Shown piece after piece: positions 37,146-46,751 of a stretch of DNA of 46,751 nucleotides. How positions within the stretch are numbered: the first letter of the stretch is position 1; each line of letters opens with the position of its first letter. The notes beneath the pieces were generated by a model. It was not told where the DNA came from, searched no databases, and was given only the letters and a program-made list of their open reading frames with translations. Location: the NCBI GenBank assembly GCA_029864735.1, contig JAOTSW010000003.1:1-46751 (forward strand), given 5' to 3'. Both the position numbers and the translations under genes were made by a program. This DNA comes from Chromatiales bacterium (GTDB taxonomy: Bacteria; Pseudomonadota; Gammaproteobacteria; Steroidobacterales; BM003).

Positions 37146-38009
37146 CTATTCGGACAGCGCCTGCAGGCGAAACAGGGATACCAGCAGCGTGGACGGCCGA
37201 GGATCAATAAGGCCGAACCACTTCCGGTACAGAACCCCGATCTGGTTTCCGCTGTATATATTTGCCAGGGTACGATTTGCGACCAGGCGGAAATCCGCAT
37301 CATCCCTGGGCAGCATTAATGCGTAGGGCTCGTAAGAAATCAGCTCTTCGGAAAGCTGCAACTTTTCTCGCATCGGTGAGGTCATTATTTGCCCCATGAG
37401 CAGGACCCGATCCGAGAAGAACCCGTCCACCGATCCGTCCTCCACCAAGCCCATGCCTCCAGCGAAATTGGTCACGGGAATAATTTCTGCTGTCAGGTTT
37501 TCTTCAACCAGGTACTGGGCGACGGCCACTTCGGTCGTAGTGCCCGAAATAACGGCAATCCGCTTTCCCTGTATCTGAGACGGCTCGGCTGAGCCCTTTT
37601 CCCGAAGAGACACCATCGATGCGCCGGTAACAAAGGTCATGAAGGTAAAGTCGACCTTCTCCATTCGACCTAGTGTCTGGGTTGTAGTGCTGCAATCCAT
37701 ATCAACCCTTGAATGCACCAGGGCATTGACGCGCTCACTGCTCTCTACTTTTACAAACTCTATCTCCAGCTTCGGGAGTTTGAGTTCCTTGCGAACCTCC
37801 TCGGCAATTGCGCGACAAAGATCCACCGAGTAACCGGAAGGATTGCCGTTCCGATCCAAAAACGAGAAAGGCAGTGCATCCTCAACATAGCCAAAGGTAA
37901 TCCGACCGGTTTCCAGGACCTTCCCGAGAACAGGTTCGCGGGCATGGGCCGCTTGAGGCAAACCGAAGCTCCAAAGCGCCAGTAACAAACAGGCCATCAA
38001 TTTGTGCAT
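37146..38009 (-). CDS. Amino-acid-type ABC transporter substrate-binding protein (SBP_bac_3), orphan
   Basis: Signal peptide; GRITFGYVEDALPFSFLDRNGNPSGYSVDLCRAIAEEV, RVDMDCSTTTQTLGRMEKVDFTFMTFVTGASM; no permease or ATPase nearby. Confidence 0.88.
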   Translation of the reverse strand: MHKLMACLLLALWSFGLPQAAHAREPVLGKVLETGRITFGYVEDALPFSFLDRNGNPSGYSVDLCRAIAEEVRKELKLPKLEIEFVKVESSERVNALVHSRVDMDCSTTTQTLGRMEKVDFTFMTFVTGASMVSLREKGSAEPSQIQGKRIAVISGTTTEVAVAQYLVEENLTAEIIPVTNFAGGMGLVEDGSVDGFFSDRVLLMGQIMTSPMREKLQLSEELISYEPYALMLPRDDADFRLVANRTLANIYSGNQIGVLYRKWFGLIDPRPSTLLVSLFRLQALSE

Positions 38010-38217
38010 CTACACCAACTTCCACATTTGTTGTCAGGCCCACTTGGACGCCAGGTTCCTTCCAGCTACATACTAGTAACCGTATCTACAAAAGGAACGA
38101 CTTTTCCAGAGCATAACCAATGACCACCCAAAAAGGAACGCGTGGGCGAATATGCTATATGCGAAAAATTGAACCGCTCAACAGGTGCGCGTCGAGACGA
38201 TGAATACCGAACCGGCC

Positions 38218-39639
38218 TCAAAGTACCTTGCCGGGATTCATAATTCCCGTGGGATCCAGGGCAGCCTTGATAGCCCTCATCAACTGGATCTCCGCTTCAC
38301 TCTTGTACACAGCCAACTCGTCACGCTTGAGACGACCAATACCATGCTCGGCAGAAATGCTGCCGCCGTACTGGGCAATCAACTCATGAACCGCGTGATT
38401 TACGCGCTTGGCCTGCTCCAGAAATATCGGATCGCGATCACCTTCCGAAGGGCTCAGGTTGAAATGCACATTGCCATCACCCAGGTGCCCATAGGAGACA
38501 ACACGGCATCCGGGAACGAGTTTCTTGACCAGGGTCGTGGCCTCGCGAATGAAGGCCGGCATACGACTCACCTGCACGGAGACATCATGCTTGATACTCG
38601 GCCCTTCATGGCTCTGGGCCTCGGGAATATTCTCCCGCATCCGCCACATGGCCTCACGCTGGGCGCCGCTATTGGCCAATGCGGCATCCTGGATCACCTC
38701 AGATTCGAAGGCCTCACCCAGCAGCGTCTCCAGCAACTCCTGCGTCTGGACCTCATCCGTGGCGCAGGATAATTCCATCAAGGCATACCAGTCGTAGGGC
38801 TGGTCCAGGGGATCCTTCACCCCGTCGATGTGACGGCAGGCCAATTCCATGGCCAGGCGAGGTATCAGTTCAAAGGTTGTTACTGCATCACCACTGCGCT
38901 CCCGCAACATGGACAGCAGTTCCACAGAAGCATCCAGGTCCCGAAGAGCAACCATCGCCGTGCCGTAGGAGCGCGGGGTCGGAAACAGCTTCAACACGGC
39001 CCCGGTAATAATCCCGAGGGTCCCCTCAGCGCCAATAAACAGGTTCTTCCAGTCGTAACCTGTGTTGTCCTTACGCAAACCCTTGAGGTTTTCAACAATG
39101 CGGCCATCAGGCAGCACCGCCTCGATACCCAGCACCAGGTCGCGGGTATTGCCGTAGCGTAGTACAGCGGTGCCGCCGGCGTTGGTGGACAAGTTGCCAC
39201 CCAGGTGACAGGAGCCCTCTGCCCCAAGGCTCAGGGGAAAGAGGCGCTGCACCTGTTCGGCCGCTTCCTGCACCTGCACCAGCGTGCAGCCGGCATCGGC
39301 TGTCAAGGTGTAGTTCATCGGATCAACGCTGCGAATCTTGTTCAGACGCGCAAGGCTCAGGACAATCTGCTCCCCCGACTCATCCGGGGTCGCCCCGCCG
39401 CAATATCCGGTATTTCCGCCAGCCGGCACGACGGCCGTGCCGGTTTCAAAGCAGAACTTCATGATCTTTGAAATTCGCTCTGTACTATCCGGACGCAGCA
39501 CCAACGGTGTTGCCCCTTTATAGAGCTTACGGAAATCAACCTCGAAGGGCTCGACGTCAACCCGATCCTCAAGATAGCCGCCGGGGCCTGCCAAATCCTT
39601 CAGGCGGGACAGAATTTCCTTACGCGTCAGGGTTGTCAT
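38218..39639 (-). CDS. FAD-binding oxidoreductase (GlcD / D-2-hydroxyacid dehydrogenase-like)
   Basis: VVPAGGNTGYCGGATPDESG, GSCHLGGNLSTNAGGTAVLRYGNTRDLVLG, FIGAEGTLGIIT, SAEHGIGRLKRDEL, LDPTGIMNPGKVL; start at MTTLTRKEIL. Confidence 0.9.
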   Translation of the reverse strand: MTTLTRKEILSRLKDLAGPGGYLEDRVDVEPFEVDFRKLYKGATPLVLRPDSTERISKIMKFCFETGTAVVPAGGNTGYCGGATPDESGEQIVLSLARLNKIRSVDPMNYTLTADAGCTLVQVQEAAEQVQRLFPLSLGAEGSCHLGGNLSTNAGGTAVLRYGNTRDLVLGIEAVLPDGRIVENLKGLRKDNTGYDWKNLFIGAEGTLGIITGAVLKLFPTPRSYGTAMVALRDLDASVELLSMLRERSGDAVTTFELIPRLAMELACRHIDGVKDPLDQPYDWYALMELSCATDEVQTQELLETLLGEAFESEVIQDAALANSGAQREAMWRMRENIPEAQSHEGPSIKHDVSVQVSRMPAFIREATTLVKKLVPGCRVVSYGHLGDGNVHFNLSPSEGDRDPIFLEQAKRVNHAVHELIAQYGGSISAEHGIGRLKRDELAVYKSEAEIQLMRAIKAALDPTGIMNPGKVL

Positions 39640-39660
39640 AGCAGGCCCAGGCACTGCGTC

Positions 39661-41182
<1,522 letters not shown>

Positions 41183-41244
41183 ACATTCACACGCACAGGG
41201 TTAGCCGGCTTCAGGGGTCTCCCTGGCCGGCAGTATCCTGTGAG

Positions 41245-42114
41245 TTATTTACCGTCCGCAGACTTCAGGAAGCGGAAAAAGTCGCTGTCCGGCTTGATCA
41301 GCAACAGGTCCTGCTCCGTTCCCACTGAATGACGATATGCCTGGAGGCTGCGGTAGAAGGAATAGAAATCCTCGTCCTTCTTGTATGCCTCGGCATAAAT
41401 AGCCGCTGCAAGCCCATCACCCTCGCCACGAATCCGCTGAGCGTCACGGTAGGCTTCCGCCAACATCACGGTACGCAGACGATCCGCTTCGGCGCGAATC
41501 TTCACGCTCATCTCCGCACCCTCGGCACGGAACTGCTTGGCAATACGAACACGCTCCTGGCGCATACGTTCAAACACCGAGCCACTGACTTCGTCAGGAA
41601 GATCGATACGCTTGACCCGTATGTCCACGATGGTGATGCCCAACTCGGACGCAACCGACCGGGCCCGGGCCATCATTTCATCCATCAATTCGCCGCGCTC
41701 ACCCGCCACGACTTCCTGGATGGTGCGCTTGGCAAATTCCTTGCGAAGACTGTCGGTGATGATCGCGAACAAACGCTGGGAGGCCATCAACTCATCGCCT
41801 GCAGTGGAGATGTAAAAACCGGTTACATCACTGATACGCCACTTGACGAAGAAGTCCACCAGAACGAACTTGCGCTCACTGGTCAGGTATCGCTCGGGGC
41901 GATTATCCAGGGTCAGGATCTGGTCAGAAAACTTGATGATGTTATTAACAAACGGAACCTTGAAATGCAGTCCCGGCTCGAAGTCCGCATTGATGATTTC
42001 ACCAAAGCGGAACTTGATAGCCTGCTCGCGCTCGTGAACCACGAACACCGACATGCTCAATACCAGGAACAATGCGGCCAGCAGGGCCAGCAATCCGTAT
42101 AAACGTGCTTGCAT
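41245..42114 (-). CDS. hflC: HflC, protease modulator (SPFH/band 7)
   Basis: SPFH-domain sequence; stop/start TAATG overlap with hflK. Confidence 0.97.
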   Translation of the reverse strand: MQARLYGLLALLAALFLVLSMSVFVVHEREQAIKFRFGEIINADFEPGLHFKVPFVNNIIKFSDQILTLDNRPERYLTSERKFVLVDFFVKWRISDVTGFYISTAGDELMASQRLFAIITDSLRKEFAKRTIQEVVAGERGELMDEMMARARSVASELGITIVDIRVKRIDLPDEVSGSVFERMRQERVRIAKQFRAEGAEMSVKIRAEADRLRTVMLAEAYRDAQRIRGEGDGLAAAIYAEAYKKDEDFYSFYRSLQAYRHSVGTEQDLLLIKPDSDFFRFLKSADGK

Positions 42115-43244
42115 TATCTTGTCCCCCTGCTGCGACGATCACTTCCACTTCGTATCCCGGGATTTTCGGGAATCGCTTCCGCGGCCTCTGAGTTGTTAGT
42201 CACTCCGCCGATGCTACGGCCTCGTGATTCCAACAACTTGTCCACAGGCAGGTAAATCAGGTTCCCGCTGCCATCGGTATCGACGATGACCTTGGATGCA
42301 TTACCCAATACTTCTTCTATGGTTTCCAGGTAAAGACGCTCGCGGGTGACCGCGGGGGCCTTCTGGTACTCGGTCAGCACCGCCAGGAATCGATGGGCGT
42401 TACCTTCGGCCTCGGCGATCATCTCTTCCTTGTAGGCCTGTGCCTCTTCCAATTGCCGTTGTGCCGCGCCTCGCGCCCTGGGCAGTATGTCGTTCGAATA
42501 ACCTTCTGCTTCCAGACGCAAGCGGTCTCGATCCTCACGAGCCTTGGTGGCATCATCCACCGCAGCCAGCACCTGCTGAGGCGGCTTGGCGTCAATCAAG
42601 TTCAAAGAGGTGACTTCGATACCTGAACCATACTCATCCAGCGTCAACTGAAGCAGGTCCTTGGCCTTGACGACAAGTTCCTCACGACCTTCACCCAACA
42701 CCAGTTCCGCATTAGCCTTACCCACCACTTCCCTGATGGCGCTTTCGCTCACATCCTGGAGTGTCTGGCTCGGATTACGAATATTGAACAAGACTTTCTC
42801 AATGTCCGCATAGCGGAACTGCACACTCATGGCAATATCCACGATATTTTCGTCCGCGGTCAGCATCTGGGTCTTGTAGTCAAAGCGCTGGATGCTGGAC
42901 ACATTGACCTTTTCAACGGTTTCGAAAGGCCATGGTCGCCAGTGAAGTCCGGGCATTGAAGTGCGATTTGCCGCACCGAAGCGCAGTACAACGCCCCGCT
43001 CTGATGCATCCAGCTTGTAGAATCCGCCCATGAACCAGGCGGCCAACAACAGGGCTAGGATGACAATCACGCCCTTGCCACCACCGCCCTTCTTTCCGTC
43101 TCCGGAGCCTGATCCACCACCGCCAAAGATGGCGCCGAAGCGCTTCTGGAGATTACGGACGATTGCATCCAGGTCGGGTGGGCCTTCCTGGCCACGGGGC
43201 TTGCCCCACGGATTCTCATCTTTTCCCGGTTCATTCCAAGACAT
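42114..43244 (-). CDS. hflK: HflK, protease modulator (SPFH/band 7)
   Basis: Start reassigned to MSWNEPGKDENPWGKPRGQEGPPDLDAIVRNLQKRFGAIFGGGGSG; band 7 domain. Confidence 0.97.
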   Translation of the reverse strand: MSWNEPGKDENPWGKPRGQEGPPDLDAIVRNLQKRFGAIFGGGGSGSGDGKKGGGGKGVIVILALLLAAWFMGGFYKLDASERGVVLRFGAANRTSMPGLHWRPWPFETVEKVNVSSIQRFDYKTQMLTADENIVDIAMSVQFRYADIEKVLFNIRNPSQTLQDVSESAIREVVGKANAELVLGEGREELVVKAKDLLQLTLDEYGSGIEVTSLNLIDAKPPQQVLAAVDDATKAREDRDRLRLEAEGYSNDILPRARGAAQRQLEEAQAYKEEMIAEAEGNAHRFLAVLTEYQKAPAVTRERLYLETIEEVLGNASKVIVDTDGSGNLIYLPVDKLLESRGRSIGGVTNNSEAAEAIPENPGIRSGSDRRSRGTR

Positions 43245-43281
43245 AAGTAATCTTCTTTCACTGATTGTTATGGGGACTGGT

Positions 43282-44619
43282 TCAGGCGCTGCCTGTCTGA
43301 ACCTCTGATTGTAGGAAGCTGGGGTCCGCGGTACAAGGCGCAAGTTCAAATCGCTGGGGATCCAGGCCCTCCTTGCTAGCAAGACGGGCCAGTTTGCGCC
43401 TCGGAAGCACCACTTGCAGCGACCAACCACCCTCTTCCAGTTCGGTTTCACTCTGGACGGCCGACAAGTCATACAGCAGGGCCCGAATTCGACCCTCTCC
43501 CGACTCCAGGCGCAAATTTCCCCTGAGCAATTCTCCCCCCAGGCGCTCATGCAGCGCCTGGAGAAGCAGATCCAGGCCCTCACCCGTCACGGCCGAGACA
43601 AATACGCTGCGCACCTGTCCCTGGCCATCCCGTTCAAGGCGCGGTTCATCGCCGGACAGGTCGATCTTGTTAAACACCAGGAGCTGATCCACGCTCTCTG
43701 CACCGATATCCTCCAGCACTTCGTCCACCTGGTCGATTCTCTCTCTGCGCTCGGGATCATGGGCATCCACCACATGCAACAACAAAGTCGCGTCACGGGT
43801 CTCAACCAGGGTGGACTTGAACGCCGCGACCAACTCATGAGGCAAATCCCGGACAAAACCCACCGTATCCACCAGCACGGTTTCCAGTCCCGGAGCCAGT
43901 TCCAGCTTGCGCAGGGTGGGATCCAGGGTGGCAAACAGCTTGTCGGCCGCGTAAACCTCTGAATTGGTCAAGGCGTTAAACAAGGTGGACTTCCCGGCAT
44001 TGGTATAGCCAACCAGGGATAAGGTTGGCACCTCGGCTTTCCTGCGGGTGCGCCGACCCTGTTCTCTTTGCTTGTCCACCTGCTCCAGGCGCTGCCTGAG
44101 AGTGCGGATACGATTCCCCAGCAATCGCCTGTCGGTTTCCAGCTGGGTCTCACCCGGTCCCCGCAATCCTATACCGCCTTTTTGCCGTTCGAGGTGAGTC
44201 CAGCCCCGAACCAGCCGGGTGGACAGATGGCGCAACTGGGCCAATTCAACCTGCAGCTTGCCTTCGTGAGACCGCGCACGCTGGGCAAAGATATCCAGAA
44301 TCAATCCGGACCGATCCAGCACCCGGCATTCCAGGTGACGTTCCAGGTTTCGTTCCTGGCTGGGAGACAGGGAATGGTTAACCAGCACCAGTTCGGCGCC
44401 AAGCTGCTTCACGGCAGCCCGAATTTCATCGGCCTTTCCAGTACCAACAAAAAAGCGGGAATCAGGGCGGTGCCTGACGCAGGCGATGGTTTCAAGGGGA
44501 TCGGCGCCAGCTGAACGGGCGAGTTCTTCGAACTCCTCCTGAACATCCTGCGGAACCGCCCCACCCAGCCCAAGGTGAACGAGCAATGCGCGCTCGCCAC
44601 TACGAGGACGTTCAAACAA
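43282..44619 (-). CDS. hflX: Ribosome-associated GTPase HflX
   Basis: GGIGLRGPGETQLETDRRLL, LVGYTNAGKSTLFNALT, DTVGFVRDLPHELVAAF. Confidence 0.97.
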   Translation of the reverse strand: MFERPRSGERALLVHLGLGGAVPQDVQEEFEELARSAGADPLETIACVRHRPDSRFFVGTGKADEIRAAVKQLGAELVLVNHSLSPSQERNLERHLECRVLDRSGLILDIFAQRARSHEGKLQVELAQLRHLSTRLVRGWTHLERQKGGIGLRGPGETQLETDRRLLGNRIRTLRQRLEQVDKQREQGRRTRRKAEVPTLSLVGYTNAGKSTLFNALTNSEVYAADKLFATLDPTLRKLELAPGLETVLVDTVGFVRDLPHELVAAFKSTLVETRDATLLLHVVDAHDPERRERIDQVDEVLEDIGAESVDQLLVFNKIDLSGDEPRLERDGQGQVRSVFVSAVTGEGLDLLLQALHERLGGELLRGNLRLESGEGRIRALLYDLSAVQSETELEEGGWSLQVVLPRRKLARLASKEGLDPQRFELAPCTADPSFLQSEVQTGSA

Positions 44620-44645
44620 ATCGGCTCTCCCGGGGCAGGAAGCCC

Positions 44646-44891
44646 CTAGTCAGCCTCGCCAATTTCTTCGTCCCCCATAGGAACGCGAACATTCCGGGCG
44701 GGAACGACGGTAGATATAGCGTGCTTGTAGACCATCTGGCTAACCGAGTTACGCAGCAACACCACGAACTGATCAAATGATTCGACTTGGCCCTGCAGCT
44801 TTATGCCGTTAACAAGGTAAATTGAAACTGGAACTTTTTCTTTACGCAGGGCGTTCAAAAAAGGATCTTGCAGCGATTGACCCTTGGCCAT
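44646..44891 (-). CDS. hfq: RNA chaperone Hfq
   Basis: [68 protein letters not shown]. Confidence 0.98.
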   Translation of the reverse strand: MAKGQSLQDPFLNALRKEKVPVSIYLVNGIKLQGQVESFDQFVVLLRNSVSQMVYKHAISTVVPARNVRVPMGDEEIGEAD

Positions 44892-44916
44892 CGTTGTCTC
44901 CTTTGTAGTTAACATA

Positions 44917-44940
44917 CTCAGTATCCCCGGGGTAGCTGAG
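44917..44940 (-). promoter_or_regulatory. Interrupted palindrome in the hfq 5' leader
   Basis: CTCAG-N3-CCCCGGGG-N3-CTGAG, 25 nt upstream of the hfq ATG. Confidence 0.3.
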
Positions 44941-45040
44941 CTCATTAATAACGGTCGGACATTACGTTCCGCCGACCCGCTGGGAAGTGTATCACAGGCT
45001 TGGACATCACCATCTACTAATATGTCCTTTATATGGCTTT

Positions 45041-45973
45041 TCAAGCCATTTCCACTGCCCGGTAAATCTGCTCACGAGCGGCCGGATCCAATGCGTCCAG
45101 GCAAACCAGGTTCTGCTGGGATCGCATCCAGGTATATTGCCGCTTGGCCAGCTGCCGAGTGGCCGCCAATGCGCTGGCACAGGCAGCATCCAGACTCTTG
45201 CCACCACTCAAATACTCCAGCAGCTGCCGGTAGCCCACCGCCCGCATGGACGGAAGCTCTGGCGAGAACCCGGGACGGGCGGCCAGCCCCCGCACTTCCT
45301 CGAGAAACCCCTGCTCCATCATCTGTTCAAATCGCTGGGCAATCAGCCGGTGCAACAGCTTCCTGTCCTCCATCCACAGGGCAAATTTTTTGACCGTGTA
45401 GGGCAGCGCCCGGGATTCGGCCCTTGCATGCAAGTCCGTCAGACTCTCGCCACTGAGGTGATGAACTTCCAGGGCTCGCTGGATACGCTGGGAGTCCGCA
45501 GTCTGAATCCTTTGGGCCGACTCGGGGTCAACCTCGGCCAACTCCGCATGCAGGGCTTCCCAGCCCAGGCTGGCAGCCCGTTCATCCAGATGCCGCCGGT
45601 AGGCAGGATCGGCCTGGGGCAAGGGGGCGATACCTTGTTCCAGTACCCGGTAGTACAGCATGGTTCCGCCCACCAGCACGGGCACTTTCCCGGCCTCGTG
45701 TATTTCGTCTATTGCCTGCAGGGCGTCCCGTCGAAATTCGCCCGCGGAATAGCTTTGCTCCGGGTCCCGGATATCAATCAGGCGATGGGGGGCGCGAGCC
45801 AGGGTGTCGGCATCAGGCTTAGCGGTACCGATATCCATGCCCCGGTAAACCAGGGCCGAATCCACGCTAATCAGCTCGCAGTCGTGCTTCTCCGCAAGGT
45901 CCACCGCCAGGCTGGTCTTGCCCGAGGCGGTTGCTCCCATAAGAAAAATCACCGTCGGTCGCGCATCACCCAT
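45041..45973 (-). CDS. miaA: tRNA dimethylallyltransferase MiaA
   Basis: [46 protein letters not shown]; start reassigned to [13 protein letters not shown]. Confidence 0.97.
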   Translation of the reverse strand: MGDARPTVIFLMGATASGKTSLAVDLAEKHDCELISVDSALVYRGMDIGTAKPDADTLARAPHRLIDIRDPEQSYSAGEFRRDALQAIDEIHEAGKVPVLVGGTMLYYRVLEQGIAPLPQADPAYRRHLDERAASLGWEALHAELAEVDPESAQRIQTADSQRIQRALEVHHLSGESLTDLHARAESRALPYTVKKFALWMEDRKLLHRLIAQRFEQMMEQGFLEEVRGLAARPGFSPELPSMRAVGYRQLLEYLSGGKSLDAACASALAATRQLAKRQYTWMRSQQNLVCLDALDPAAREQIYRAVEMA

Positions 45974-45975
45974 GC

Positions 45976-46751
45976 CTATCGCCCGCGCAGGAACAACTTG
46001 TCCATGTCGGCCATGTTGATCTGAGTCCAGGTTGGCCGACCGTGATTGCACTGATCGGCCCGGTCAGTCTTCTCCATTTCTCTCAACAGCGCATTCATCT
46101 CGTCCAGGCTGAGACGACGATTGGCCCTGACCGAGCCATGGCATGCCATGGTGGATAACAGTTCGTTACTCGCCTCTTCAAGGCGCCTGGTTTCACCGTG
46201 CTCAGTCAAATCTGCCAGCACATCCCGGACCAATTGATCGACATCCACATCGCGCAGCAGCGATGGTACCTGTCGGATTGTGATGCTGGACGGACCTGTC
46301 CTGCCTACCTCGAAACCCAGCTCTGCAAACCATTCGCCGCGCTGCTCCGCCAGGTCCGCCTCGCGTTCCGAGACTGCCATGGTCAATGGCACCAGCATGG
46401 GCTGAGCCTTGATCGCCCCCTCGGCCATGGATCGCTTGAGCCGTTCATAGGTGATGCGCTCATGGGCCGCGTGCATATCCACCACCACAAGACCTGCCTG
46501 GTTTTGCGCCAGGATATAGACGCCGTGCAACTGGGCCACCGCGAATCCAAGCGGATACTCGGACTCCTCCGGGGGGGCAGACACCTCCGGGCCCTGGGCT
46601 GAGGGATGAAGATTTGCATAGGCCCGTATCTGTTCACGCACCGAGGAACTTCCCCCGGGAACGCCCTGGCTCGCCTGGCCACGACCAAGGAGCAAGCTCA
46701 TGGGCTGCTGGGAACCGGGCACAGATGCAGGCGCGCTATCAAACATCCGGG
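45976..46751 (-). CDS. mutL: DNA mismatch repair protein MutL, C-terminal part (5' end beyond window)
   Basis: [80 protein letters not shown]. Confidence 0.97.
   Translation of the reverse strand, partial: RMFDSAPASVPGSQQPMSLLLGRGQASQGVPGGSSSVREQIRAYANLHPSAQGPEVSAPPEESEYPLGFAVAQLHGVYILAQNQAGLVVVDMHAAHERITYERLKRSMAEGAIKAQPMLVPLTMAVSEREADLAEQRGEWFAELGFEVGRTGPSSITIRQVPSLLRDVDVDQLVRDVLADLTEHGETRRLEEASNELLSTMACHGSVRANRRLSLDEMNALLREMEKTDRADQCNHGRPTWTQINMADMDKLFLRGR

Noticed and set aside
32858-39640. Integrative element inserted at tRNA-Leu
   Set aside because: No integrase or transposase ORF and no visible duplicated tRNA 3' end; kept only as a variable-slot observation
41329-42102. 257-aa + strand ORF antisense to hflC
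   Set aside because: Antisense shadow ORF opposite hflC
44987-46024. 345-aa + strand ORF antisense to miaA
   Set aside because: Opposite miaA; shadow-ORF composition, no recognisable motif

Overview
This is a 46.75 kb chromosomal window that looks gammaproteobacterial, inferred from gene content and order. It is dominated by conserved housekeeping clusters. From start to end it contains: putA (partial), a NUDIX hydrolase and hslR; kbl-tdh; sppA downstream of a TRAP-transporter locus (TatT-like lipoprotein, DctP, DctQ, DctM, PQQ-type sugar dehydrogenase); rpsP-rimM-trmD-rplS; ffh; an MBL-fold hydrolase; a CcsA/YpjD-like protein; a CorB-like protein; radA; a CHASE2 Ser/Thr kinase - PP2C phosphatase - FHA protein operon; alr; dnaB; rplI - membrane protein - rpsR - rpsF; rlmB-rnr; tRNA-Leu(CAG); an accessory block (membrane protein, hybrid histidine kinase, small ORF, orphan solute-binding protein, FAD-linked oxidase); purA; DUF2065; hflC-hflK-hflX-hfq-miaA; and mutL (partial). 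I saw no CRISPR array, transposase, integrase, prophage or rRNA. The best candidates for under-described biology are (i) the translationally coupled CHASE2-STPK/PP2C/tandem-FHA phosphosignalling operon between radA and alr, (ii) the TatT-TRAP-sugar dehydrogenase operon with an operator-like inverted repeat upstream, and (iii) the SBP/small ORF/hybrid kinase block between tRNA-Leu and purA. I did not find a clearly novel defence or mobile system. All family calls come from reading motifs and translated sequence; no database search was run.
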